Below are positions 1 to 9,921 of a stretch of DNA of 64,000 bases, in pieces. Numbering within the stretch: position 1 is the stretch's first letter; every line of letters starts with the position of its first letter. The stretch is from Porogramme epimiltina (Eukaryota > Basidiomycota > Agaricomycetes > Polyporales > Polyporaceae): the NCBI GenBank assembly GCA_900155495.1, contig FTLJ01000039.1:1-64000 (forward strand). The letters are read 5' to 3'. A program made the position numbers and the translations under genes. Below the pieces are notes generated by a model. That model was not told the DNA's origin and did not search any database. It saw only the letters and a list, made by a program, of their open reading frames with translations.

Positions 1-93
1 CATACCAGGGTACGCCCCTCCCCTCCCTCCCCCCTCCCCGGCCCGCCCAAGCGCACTTAAAAATATCCCGCACCCACCCCCAGACACCCCCAG

Positions 94-672
94 TCGATCG
101 ACGCGCTCTGCGCGGTGCCGTCGCGCTACCCGAACGCGCAGCTGACGCTCCTCACGGGCTCCTCGGACGGGCTCCTGCGCGCGGTGCAGCTCTTCCCGAC
201 GAAGATGCTCGGCGTCGTCGCCGACCACGGCGAGTTCCCGATCGAGCGCATCGCGGTGGACATGTGCGGGGAGGGGAACTGGGTCGGCAGCGTCGGCCAC
301 GAGGAGGTGCTTAAGCTCACGGACCTCCGGGAGGTGTTCGAAGACGAGGATGAGGACGGGGAGGGGAGCGGCGACGATGGAGGGGAAGAGGGAGAGGAAG
401 GGGCAGGTGGGGAGGACACGGAGGCTGGTTCTGGTGAGGACGAGGGCGAGGGCGGTGAACCGGCCGCCGGGCCGCCCGCTAAAGAAGATGCCGCCGAGGC
501 AGCGTCCGACGAGGACGCGGAGGAAGGCAAGGGCGAGTCGAGCGACGAAGAGGTAGATCCGGAGCCACGGAAACGGAAGCGAAAGAAGGAGAAGGACCCG
601 CTGCTGGCCACGAAGCGGAAGAAGGGGCGCAACGAGGTCGAAGCGGAGCCGGCGTTCTTCGCGGATCTCTGA
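94..672 (+). CDS. JIP5: JIP5/WDR55-like WD-repeat protein, C-terminal exon (5' part outside window)
   Basis: Last exon of a gene entering from the left. It opens after a cag acceptor at 91-93 with SIDALCAVPSRYPN and contains the stretch LTGSSDGLLRAVQLFP, then VVADHGEFPIERIAVD and GSVGHEEVLKLTDL. This is the last WD blade of the JIP5/WDR55 family, which works in ribosome biogenesis in the nucleolus. A long Asp/Glu-rich tail (about residues 80-150 of the exon) and a basic RKRKRKKEK nuclear signal follow, and the protein ends FFADL, as I recall for fungal JIP5. The stop is at 670-672. A GTG-initiated reading at 115 is only an in-frame artefact of the splice. Family call fairly sure; the missing N-terminal blades cannot be checked here. 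Confidence 0.82.
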   Translation, partial: SIDALCAVPSRYPNAQLTLLTGSSDGLLRAVQLFPTKMLGVVADHGEFPIERIAVDMCGEGNWVGSVGHEEVLKLTDLREVFEDEDEDGEGSGDDGGEEGEEGAGGEDTEAGSGEDEGEGGEPAAGPPAKEDAAEAASDEDAEEGKGESSDEEVDPEPRKRKRKKEKDPLLATKRKKGRNEVEAEPAFFADL

Positions 673-1676
673 GCGCGGACGTGGATCTTTGGAGGTGCGT
701 TTTAGAGCAAGCCTGTAGTGTCGTGAACACCTTTTGAAGGCCCTTTGCAGGTTCTAAACACTGCACGCTACCCTCTGGTACAACAGGGATTAACGCGCTT
801 CACTATTCAATAGTGAACGCCGCGGCAAGCTCGGTCTCAGCAGTCGTTCATGTGATACGTAAAGGGGCAGTCTTTGCATACTCCCCCGCCCGAAAGCAAT
901 GCACTCTGTACAAGACATTCGACTCCACCGGTACTCGTGAGCTCAGATCGTAGCCTATTAAAGTTTGAACTTTGGAGAGGAGACACCACGCCAAGCTCAG
1001 CGGCCGGGTCTCCCTGGTTCCAAGACGTCTTCGTAGGGTCTTCGTAGGTGCTTGAGTGGGTTTCGCTAGTTTATGAATCGCGTTCTCTTGAGAGAAGTTG
1101 GAGAACGCTGGCTCAGGGGCTGCGTCAATACTGCCACTGCACGGACTACCGACGCGCTACTTGCGCTCGGTCTGGCCGCGCTGCGCGCAGAGTCTTGGCG
1201 AATAGCATGGGGCGGAATGCGACGGCGCTCTAATCGCGGAGTGCTGCACGCTCTCGTAAGGTGGCCAAAGATAGCACTTTTCTGTGCCTATGGCCGACCT
1301 TCCGCATGCGATACGGACGGCCTGGCTCGCAAACGTCGAAACGACTTCAATTTTGCGAGGAGTGGAGGGCACAGCCATCGCCGCCAAGCCCCAGATCGCC
1401 CTGATCAGAAATCGGCTGCCCTTGTGCCGGGGGCGTCAGCGAGTGCGTCGGAATGTCCACCGGCGCGGGGGGCTCGTGGAGGGCTCTCTCCCCGATACCA
1501 TCATATACCCCGCACGCGTCCCCCTCAGCCCCCGAGCCTCCTGCCACTCCGCCAGCCCCCTCCGCGCGCGGGCGTTCCCGTCTCACACGACCACTACTAC
1601 TAAGCCCTCCCAGCGCCCTCCCCGCTGCTTCTCCCACCACCCCCACCTCTCTCCCGCCTCTCACGCAGCCCGTCCC
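673..1676. other. Intergenic: JIP5 3' flank and promoter of the next gene
   Basis: No convincing gene. The short frames here lack homology I can recognise and have no matching splice context. The last 200 bp before 1677 are very C/T-rich (runs of ccctcc, ccaccac), typical of a fungal promoter or 5' leader. Confidence 0.5.
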
Positions 1677-3772
1677 ATGGCCGCAAGCAGCTCGTCCTCC
1701 AGCCCACCCTCAACCTCGTCTACCTCTACCTCCAGGGCCGGCCGCTCCCGCACCGCGCGCGTCACCCGGCTCGAGCTCACCGCAGAGCAGCTCCTCGGCG
1801 CCGACCTCACCGCGCCGCGCAAGTCGCACAAGCACAGCGGCAGCGGCGGGGGCGGCGGGGGCCCGCGGGTCGTCACCGTCGAGCAGCTGCTCGGGACGAG
1901 CCTGACGATGGCGCGGCGCAAGCCCCCGAGCCCGCCCCCACACCCACCCCCGTCGCGTGCGCCCGCCCCGCCGCGGCGCCTGCGGCCGTCGCCGTCGACG
2001 CCGACGCTGCGCGACGCGCCGGACCCGCGCCAGATAAGGGTCACCGCGGACGAGGTGCTGCGCACGGGCGTGCCGCTCCGCACGCTGCAGGCCGTCAAGG
2101 CGCGCGCGCAGGCGACCCCGATCACGCTCCCGCCCGCCTTCGAGCCGCTCCCGGCCCCCGGCGCTGCTTCGTCGACCTCAGGTACGGGTTCGGGGGGTTC
2201 GAGTTCGGGAACGGGGGCTTCGGGGGCGCGCTCGCGGCTCCGCGTCGTTACGGCCGAAGAGCTCGCGGGCCCGGGACCGATCCCCGAGAGCGTCGGCAGG
2301 CGGCCGAGGAGCGCGGGCGGGCGTGCGATCGGCTCTCCTGGCCCGTCCTTGTCGTCGTCCTCCGGTGCGCCGTCTGCAGCTGCAGCTGGGCGATCGACGG
2401 CGGAGGGCCCCCGGGCGCGGCCATCGACGGCCGGCGCGGCGGTCGGGGCGGGTTCTGCTGGGTCTTCAGCATCGGGGCAGGCGGGCGGGGCGAGGGGCCG
2501 GGGATCGCGGGCCGAGCGCGTGCAGCGGAGCAACAGCCAGGGGTCGACGCGCACGCTGCCCAAGTACACCCGGGAGCCGGGGGAGTCTGAGGTGGTCATC
2601 GGCCGGTGAGTGCTCGTGTTTATATGCCCCCCCCCACCCTACCATCTGCGCCGCCTGTCTGGAGGCGTGTGCTGTTCCCGCGGAGTTGCGAGGGCGACGT
2701 CTCCTGGTGCGCCGTCTGACGCTTTTCGTGGCGCGGTTATCTATCCGTTCTCAGCGGGGCTGAAGGGTCATCTGCGCGGCGATGGGGCGCATTGGTCCAC
2801 GGGTGCTTGTCATCTGTGCGAAGTCGCCGATCTACCTCCTTATCTGCGTGCAGATCCTACCAGCTGGATCCCTGCGATCTTTTGGAGGCGGATATAAAAC
2901 GCGAGCGTAAGATTCGGTGTGGTGCGAAGTCCACAACACGTCGTTCTATACTCCATCTAACCACTTTGGATGCTACTTATTTCTTGAATGAGTCGCCTTA
3001 TGCACCTGATTCTGACGCTACTATCTCTCACAGTGGCGCAGAGGAACTCGAAGATGACATCCCCATCACCGTCATGACCCCTGTGGACGAAGACGGCCCC
3101 AGCGCCGCGAACGCCATCCCCGACGTTCGCGCCCCAGGCTCGCCCGTGCTGCCCCCGTCGCAGGAAGCAATGTCCGCCTCGCCTCGCTTCCTCAGCCCCC
3201 TAGACGCCCTCACCTCCATGTCGCCCCCAAGCAGCCCGACGTTCCCCTCCGCCCCCGCGCCCTACTCCGACGCCGTCCCCTCGTACGAAGCCGCCGTCTC
3301 CAGCACCCCAGACCTAGGCCTCACCGCGCACACGCGCCCCATCGCGATCCCGCTCCCGCTCTCCCCGCCGTACAACGCGAGCCGCCTCCCCTCCCCGCGG
3401 GCGCCGCCCGCCTCGAGCCCGTCGAACCCCTCGAGTCCGGGCAGCGCGCTCGGCTCGTCGAACCCCTCGAGCCCGAGCCCCGGCCCGCCCGAGGGCGCGG
3501 AGTCGCCCCGGCGCCGGTTCGCGTTCCTCTCGCTCTTCCACCACGGCCACGGCCACGGTGGAAGCGGCGGGGGGCGCACGCGCGGGAGCTCGGTGTCGGG
3601 CCTGCCGTCGCCGCCGCTCACGCCCGAGCGCGGGCTGTCGCCGTCGCCGAGCCCGCCGCCGCCGCGCGCGTTCCACCGGCCGTCGCACTCGTCGGGCTCG
3701 ATGCTCAACCTCCTCTCGCGCTCGTGGTCGGAGAACCCGGCCGCGCGGGGTGGGCCGGACCGCCCTGTCTAG
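1677..3772 (+). CDS. Ser/Pro-rich low-complexity protein with a repeated TAEQLLG-type motif (tandem paralogue 1)
   Basis: Two exons, 1677-2605 and 3034-3772, joined in phase 2 across a 428-nt intron (donor gtgagt, acceptor ctcacag); 555 residues. I do not recognise a named domain. Exon 1 carries four copies of a short motif: ELTAEQLLGADL, VVTVEQLLGTSL, RVTADEVLRTGV and RVVTAEELAGPG, separated by basic Ser/Pro/Gly linkers. Exon 1 ends in KYTREPGESEVVIGR and exon 2 starts GAEELEDDIPITVM. Both junction blocks recur at the same splice site in the neighbour at 5022-7846, so the two are tandem duplicates. Near the C-terminus, HRPSHSSGSMLNLLSRS is also shared. Unlike the neighbour, it has no signal peptide or membrane helix at this start. 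An upstream in-frame ATG at 1284 would add only low-complexity sequence. Function unknown. Confidence 0.68.
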
Positions 3773-5021
3773 ACCGGTTTGGTTTGCGGCGTGCTCGTTC
3801 GCGTTTTCGTGCGGGTTTGCTTCGGGGACCCTGAATTCTCCTCACGACGGGCCGGCGCCCACACTCACGATGTATTGACTATATGCACGCACACACTCGC
3901 GTCTCACATTTCTACCACTTCAAGTGTATTATTTGTTTCTCCTATGCTCATCCTCTGCTCTCTTTTGGTCACCGTGGGGTTGCATTACTATCCACATTGC
4001 CTTCTGACGTCTACATGTTGCTCCGAGCGCATCGTCTCCTCCATTCACACTCCCGTACCGTGTATACATACCCTTCTCTTAGCCATCTCCGCCATTCATA
4101 CTCACCTCTTACCATTCGGCCGCGCCAATGCAATAGTTCTCTAGCGGGGCCCATGCCCATTCCGTCGCGCTCCGAATCCTGGACCCACCCATTCGCGCCG
4201 GGTTTCCTCTCGAATCCCGATATTGCGCACCGGTCGCGGGAAAATCGGGGGAGCTTACTTGACGTTGCCCAGCCCAATCCGTGCTGCGTAGGACTCGTGG
4301 TGCCACCGTGCTAAGTAAAGCGGTGGTACGCGGGCGCGCTCCGCCTGCTCAGGAAACGCAGCGCGTTGCTGTTGTCTTATCGCGATAGCACTGCAGTCGC
4401 GTGCCAGCGCGACGCGGCCAGAGTGCGAGAGTTTGCGCGCGTCCCTTCCCTGGCGACTTGAGCAATTGTGTCTCGTCGTGCTTTCGGCGCTGCGAGCGAA
4501 AGCGCGGCGTTGTTCTCCGGAAGCAAATCAGCAGCCCCGGCTATTCTTTTATTGTTAAGCGAGCCCCACGTCGGACGTCACCGCGGGTCTTCTCTCGTTC
4601 ATTCAAGCCTCGTATTTTGGACTCTCGTCGACCTCGGGGGGCTCTGGAAGAGCGTCTGAACAGCGTAGGGTGCTTGGCGTAAATCCCGGGCGATCGAGAG
4701 CGATGCAAGGCGCACGGCCAAGAGGCACGGGGAGGTGTAAGACTCCGAAAGAGGTCACGGAATGTTAGTAAAGTCAATCAAACGGTGGCCTGACGCGATA
4801 AGCATGTGTCACCGACATCGCCTCGACTGCCCGCCCTGGCCGTCGTCCACCGCGTCTAATGAGAGACATTCCAGGCGGACCCGCCCCTTCTTCCCCGCTC
4901 TCTCCCTTCCCTCCTCCCCCTACCCCCTCCTCGACGACCGTAACGACCCCCCGGCTTGCCCCTTCCTCACGTCCCGAACGACACCGTCCCCCCTCTCAGC
5001 CCCACCGCCGACCCTGGCCCC
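3773..5021. other. Intergenic between the two tandem paralogues
   Basis: 3' flank of paralogue 1 and promoter of paralogue 2. Many stops in all frames and no recognisable coding block. Pyrimidine-rich tracts at 4870-5020 just upstream of the next start resemble those before paralogue 1. Confidence 0.5.
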
Positions 5022-7846
5022 ATGCACACCCCACACTCGCCCCGCAGGCTGCTCCTCGGTGCACTCGTGATCCCGTCATGCCTCTGTCCCTTCGCGCTCG
5101 CCCTGCCAACCGCCCACCTCGTCCCCCGCCAGAACAGCGGTAGCAACAGCGGCGGGAACAGCGACCCAGGCAGCATACAGCCGCAGATTTGGGTGCGTCC
5201 GCGTCCTCACCTCTCATCCTCAAGCTCGCACGCTGAGCGCCACCCGACCCACCCCTCTCCGTCTTCTCCCATCCGCCCACCCGCCCACATCACGCCGCAC
5301 CACAGATCCCGCTCGTCGTCATCGCCGCGCTCTTCGTCGCCGGGACGGTCGTGGCGTGCAGCGGGCGCCGCCTGCGGCGCGGCGCGCTGCTCAGCTGGGG
5401 CACCGGCGCGGCGCAGGCCGCGGGGGCGTCCACGGGCACGGCGGCCGGCGGGGGTGGCACGACGGAGCTCACCGCGGACCAGCTCGCGGGCACGACGCGG
5501 GCGAACACGAATGCGAACGCGGGCACGGGGCAGCGCGCGCGGCGGCCGCGGAGGACGCGGCGCACGCCGAGCCAGATCTCGACGCACTCGCTGCCTGCGT
5601 ACATGAAGGAGCCCGGGGAGCAGGAGATCGTGATCGTGCGGTGAGTGCGCGTTTGCTGTGTGTGTTTTGCGGGCGTGCGCTGTGTGGGCGAGCCCGGCTT
5701 CGTCCTTCTGGGCCTGGGGGTGCGCACTGGGTGCGGCGAGGTGGGGACGGGATGGGGCTTCGCAGCGTTCGTTGGTGTTCCTCGCTGGGGCGCGGTGCGC
5801 GTTCCGTGTCCCCACTGGCGGGAGGCGAGTTGGGCGACACGCTGTCATTGAGTGGCTACGCAGGCTGCGGACATGAAGGATCCGCCACCCCTCCGTGTCA
5901 TCTCTGGCATATGAGACGACGCCTCCGATTGGGGGCGCGCCACTCGGTATGCCCTCGACCATAATACTACCTCCGTTATTGCCTCTCGTCGAAGCCGTAG
6001 CCGCTTCCTCCCGCACACACGTTCGAACGCGTTTCTCGCTTTGCGGACATCTTATCCGCTCGTGCGTCACTTTCGCCGCGCTCCTAGATAGACTTCATCG
6101 GGACGGCCGCTTAGTTTCAGCAAACCGCTCCTGATGATGGCGCTCGGGTTCTATCTTGCATGATGGCCTAGACTGGATTTTGCGCCTGCGGAAACATCGC
6201 TGACGAGCTATTCCAGGGGCGAAGACGAGATGGAAGATGACATCCCCATCACAGTGACGATGCCTCCAGTTGACGAACCTGATACGCCAAACGGGTCCTT
6301 CGACGCGTCAAATAGGACATCGTCCTACTCGCCCATGCCTCCGTCCGGTCACGACGTACCGTTGCTCGACGGCAGCGACTTGGACCCTCAGCAGCACCTC
6401 AGCCCCGGCCACTACCGGACGACCTCCCGCACGAGCTTCGACAGCCTCGCAAGCTCAGCCGAAAACAGCTCCCGCCATTACCTGGACGAAGCGCCCCCGT
6501 ACGAGACGGTCATCCTTGATGATTTCCCGCCCACATCATCCGCCGGCGCGCCCGCTGCGGCGCGCGCCGAGACGAACGCATCTCCCCCTCAGCGGTCATC
6601 AACCGACCAGCCACCCGCCGCCGAGCCAGCCCGGCGCAGGTCCGTCTTCGCGTCCATCTTCAACCCCCGGCACTCCCGGGGCCCCTCCGCGACCGCGCCC
6701 TCGCTCCCCGCGGCCGCGGCGTCCCCAGAGCCGATGCCGCGGACGAGCACCGCCCTGAGCCACGTCTCCTCGCGCCCGTCGCTCGCGTCGGACCGGCGGA
6801 GCCGCGTCATCCGGCACCAGCCGTCGCACTCGGGCGGGTCGGGCTCGATGCTCTCCCTGCTCTCGCGCTCGCGCTCGAACGGGAACCTGAACGGCGGTGG
6901 GGGCGGGGGCGGCGCGGAGCACCACCTCTCGTCGCCGTCGATGATCTCGCTGCACTCGATCTCGTCGCCGCTCACGCACACGCTCGTCAAGACCGAGTTC
7001 GCGTACCCGAAGGGCGGGCCGACGCCCGACCAGCTCCGGCTCATCTCGAGCCGCGAGAGCTTTGCGCGCTTTGGGCGCCCGTACGGCGCGGACGCGATCG
7101 CGTTCGCGGCGTCGACGTCCCGCGCGGAGCTCGAGCCGCCGCCTGGGTTCGAGGAGGTCGCGGGCGCTGGAGAGGGCAGTGGTGCCGGACCATCGGCGGC
7201 GGCGCGTGAGGCGCAGCCGAGTCCGAGCTCGGGTTCGGGCTCGGAGGAGACCAGCTCGCTGGAGCGGGAGGAGGACGTCACGGCGGAGCCGCACGTGCTT
7301 GAGGATGTCGACGAGGTGCAGAGCCCGGTGTCGATATCGGGGTCGCAGGCGGCGCTGCCGCCGTCTACGTCGGCTTCGTCCACGGACCCGTCGCCTTCAA
7401 ATTCGCTTTCCTCAGCATCTGCAGGAACCAGCTCCGAAGCGTCGACTGCGGCTGTCGCCCCTGTTCCGTCCCTGTCACCGTCACCGTCGCCCAAACCCAC
7501 CGCGCCCCCACCCGCGCTGGCCCTCGCCCCCGCGGCGTCCTCAAAAGCGCCCCCGTCCGCGTTCAAGGGCGTGCCCGCCGCGGCGCCGTCGCCGTCGCCG
7601 AGCGGAGACGCGGCGGCGGCGTTCGTGCAGCGGTCCGCGTCGCGCGCGAGCTCGTTCATGTCGTACGCGACGGCGGAGGAGAGCCTGCACTCGCCGCCGC
7701 GCACGCCCGCGCCGTTCGAGTCGCAGCTGAGCCTGGGCGGGTACGAGAGCGCGGCGGCGGAGACGCCGGTGAACAGCGCGCCGCCGACGCCGCGCTTGGA
7801 GGCGCGGCATGGGCTTGAGGGGACGGACGCGACGGTCACGCACTGA
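5022..7846 (+). CDS. Single-pass membrane Ser/Pro-rich protein (tandem paralogue 2)
   Basis: Three exons, 5022-5192, 5306-5640 and 6217-7846; 711 residues. The ATG at 5022 opens a signal-peptide-like stretch (LLLGALVIPSCLCPFALALP) followed by a short Asn/Ser/Gly-rich segment. Exon 2 then starts with a hydrophobic helix (IPLVVIAALFVAGTVVAC) and a basic stop-transfer GRRLRR, giving type I topology with a long cytoplasmic tail. The tail has one motif copy (ELTADQLAGTT), the SISTHSLPAYMKEPGEQEIVIV-like block (ends EQEIVIVR) at the exon 2/3 junction, and GEDEMEDDIPITVT after it, matching paralogue 1 with identical intron phase. Also shared: HQPSHSGGSGSMLSLLSRS. The rest is Ser/Pro/Ala-rich and probably disordered. 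No catalytic domain seen; a surface sensor or scaffold role is only a guess. Confidence 0.72.
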
Positions 7847-9921
7847 GGCTGAGGCTGGTGAGACCTGTGGCTTGAGAGATGGCGGATGACGACATGGACG
7901 ACGTACGAAGGTTATGGCGCTCGCGGCCGGCGAGCAGTCGTCTGGTGGTGAGCTCTACGCTATGAGCGTTATGGACTGTATTCTATCCCCAGCATCATGA
8001 TCCCTGTTCCCTCTTGCCTTCTCCTTCCTCTTCCCTGCTTGCTTCCCCCCCTCTCCATCTGGTCTGTGGGTATTAGAACTGGGACTCTCCTGCATATTGC
8101 CGTGCTCTCTACCATCTCTATTTCTATCTACTACCTGGCCTGGATGCGTTTGATTTATCTTGCCCCCCTCCCCATCCTATGCCGTCTTCTTGGTTCTTCC
8201 AGCACGGCATCGACCGGTCTCCCGACGGTCTTCCTTGCATATTTGCTTTACAGTACCGTGTGCTCCGTAGCATCAATTCCGACCCTGCATCTGTACCACC
8301 ACTTACCACGATCCACTCACCCTATTGACGTCGACTACAACGACCCGACTCATTCTGCGACACCCTACACACCATATATCGCCCCGCCCCCACTAAATAT
8401 GCTCCATCCCGGTTTATAGTAACAGATGGAGCTCCCTCTCCATAATGCCCGAAAGATCTCGATCCAAACCGCCGTTTGGGCACCCTCCTTCTCCCTAGAA
8501 GTGCACAACTCCAGGTGCGTGGAGACAATTGCTCTCATTGCGGTTGACGACGCGGTCAGGTGCGGACCGGCCAGGTGCGGACCGGCCAGGTGCGGACCGG
8601 CCAGGTGCGGACCGGCCAGGTGCGGACCGGCCGCTCGCGCTTCGACTTCTGTTCCTGCGCGCACCGCCGGCGCTGCCCCGCAGAACGTCGCCTGCCCCGC
8701 TATGTATACACGCACACGCAGGAGGGCGTGGAGCGCGCGCGCCCTGCGCCCTGCGCCATCCAGTCTTCTGACGCAGGGCGGACGGCGGCGGGGTGCTTCT
8801 CGTTCGCACCGGGGACGCCGCTGTGCCGCCCGCTTGGGGGAATGCCAAGATAAGGTGTGCGCGGACGGACCGTGAAGGGAATCGATGCGGACGCTGGACG
8901 TACCCGGTGCACGCGACAGTTATGCGAGGGCCCTGCGGCGGAGGACCGGTCGTGGACGTGGTGTCGCCTTTCACAGATCCATGTGCGGCGGGTCTGCGCT
9001 GATATCGCGGGGCGGGATGCTTATATTGAATGGCACCCGCCGTACGTACGATGGGGCAAAGTGTTGACGTAGACGGTGCACGGAGGGTATTTTTGAAGGG
9101 AGACCGGAAGCTGTAAATGGGTCTCGTGAGCTCATTTGCCTGCGCAAAGTGCATGCCAGCATGCTTGGATCCGAATTTTGGTGCTTGCGGGGTAGGAGGC
9201 GCGTATGCTGGTAGCGCTGGGGGTGTCCGACGTGGCCGGACGCCTACGCAAGGTACTCGCGGTAGATGATGTACAGTGCGAAGTCGAATGGCGTGGCTAG
9301 AGAACAAATGGGAGCAGCCGGCGGGATGACCGAACGAGATCTCGATTGATCATAGCGCCGATCCCCCGCATGGAGCACCTCCCTCTTGCACCTCGACCTC
9401 CACCTGCATGCTGTGCCCGCAATCAATACTCGAACGAAAACGACCTGGAACGCTGGTGCTGGAGAGGATGTGTGCGGTTGTGTGTACATGGTGAGGCCGT
9501 CGCGTCGCTTATCGTGCAGGGTTTCGGACGTTCCTCAAGAAGTCGCTGATTGAGGGACCACGATCCACCGCGCGTCGCGCTCCCCTCGCGGTCTTTTCCC
9601 ATCTTCTAGGCCGCCCACATGGTCGTGCCGTATCTGCGACGGCCCATCAGGGTTGAACCCATACGCACCTGTCTATTCTTACATCACCAGGACAAACATC
9701 ACTCAGTAGCACGACGGAGGCCCACGGAGCAATGCCCTCCTGATGCACTTCCTCCGAACCCGCCCTCGCGCGTTCGCACACCCCGCGACGCCGACGGATA
9801 AAACGCGCCGCGGCCTTCTCTCGGATGCCAAGTCTGTCCCCCGGACTTCAAGTCGACCGTCGTCGTCGCCGCCCTCGCTGCCGCGCCGTCCCCCACGGCC
9901 CCGCCCCCGGACCCAGCAGCC
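7847..9921. other. Long intergenic region with a 15-nt tandem repeat
   Basis: About 2 kb without a gene I can support. It holds five exact copies of a 15-nt GC-rich repeat (listed separately). All three plus-strand frames crossing the repeat stay open there, which produces spurious reading frames. From 9540 the sequence is probably promoter and 5' leader of the S41 peptidase gene. Confidence 0.5.
8557..8631. repeat. Tandem repeat, 5 x 15 nt
   Basis: Five consecutive identical units caggtgcggaccggc. The unit length is a multiple of three, so repeat-encoded pentapeptides appear in every frame. The copies show no point differences, which suggests recent expansion or gene-conversion-like homogenisation. 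No gene overlaps it. Confidence 0.95.

Noticed and set aside
1661..2599. 312-codon open frame on the minus strand
   Set aside because: Antisense shadow of paralogue 1 exon 1, which has conserved blocks shared with its neighbour on the plus strand.
6589..7839. 416-codon open frame on the minus strand
   Set aside because: Antisense of the Ser/Pro/Ala-rich tail of paralogue 2; GC-rich third positions keep the opposite strand open.
8495..9307. 270-codon minus-strand frame through the 15-nt repeat
   Set aside because: Kept open by the in-phase minisatellite; the remainder has no recognisable protein features and no splice sites.
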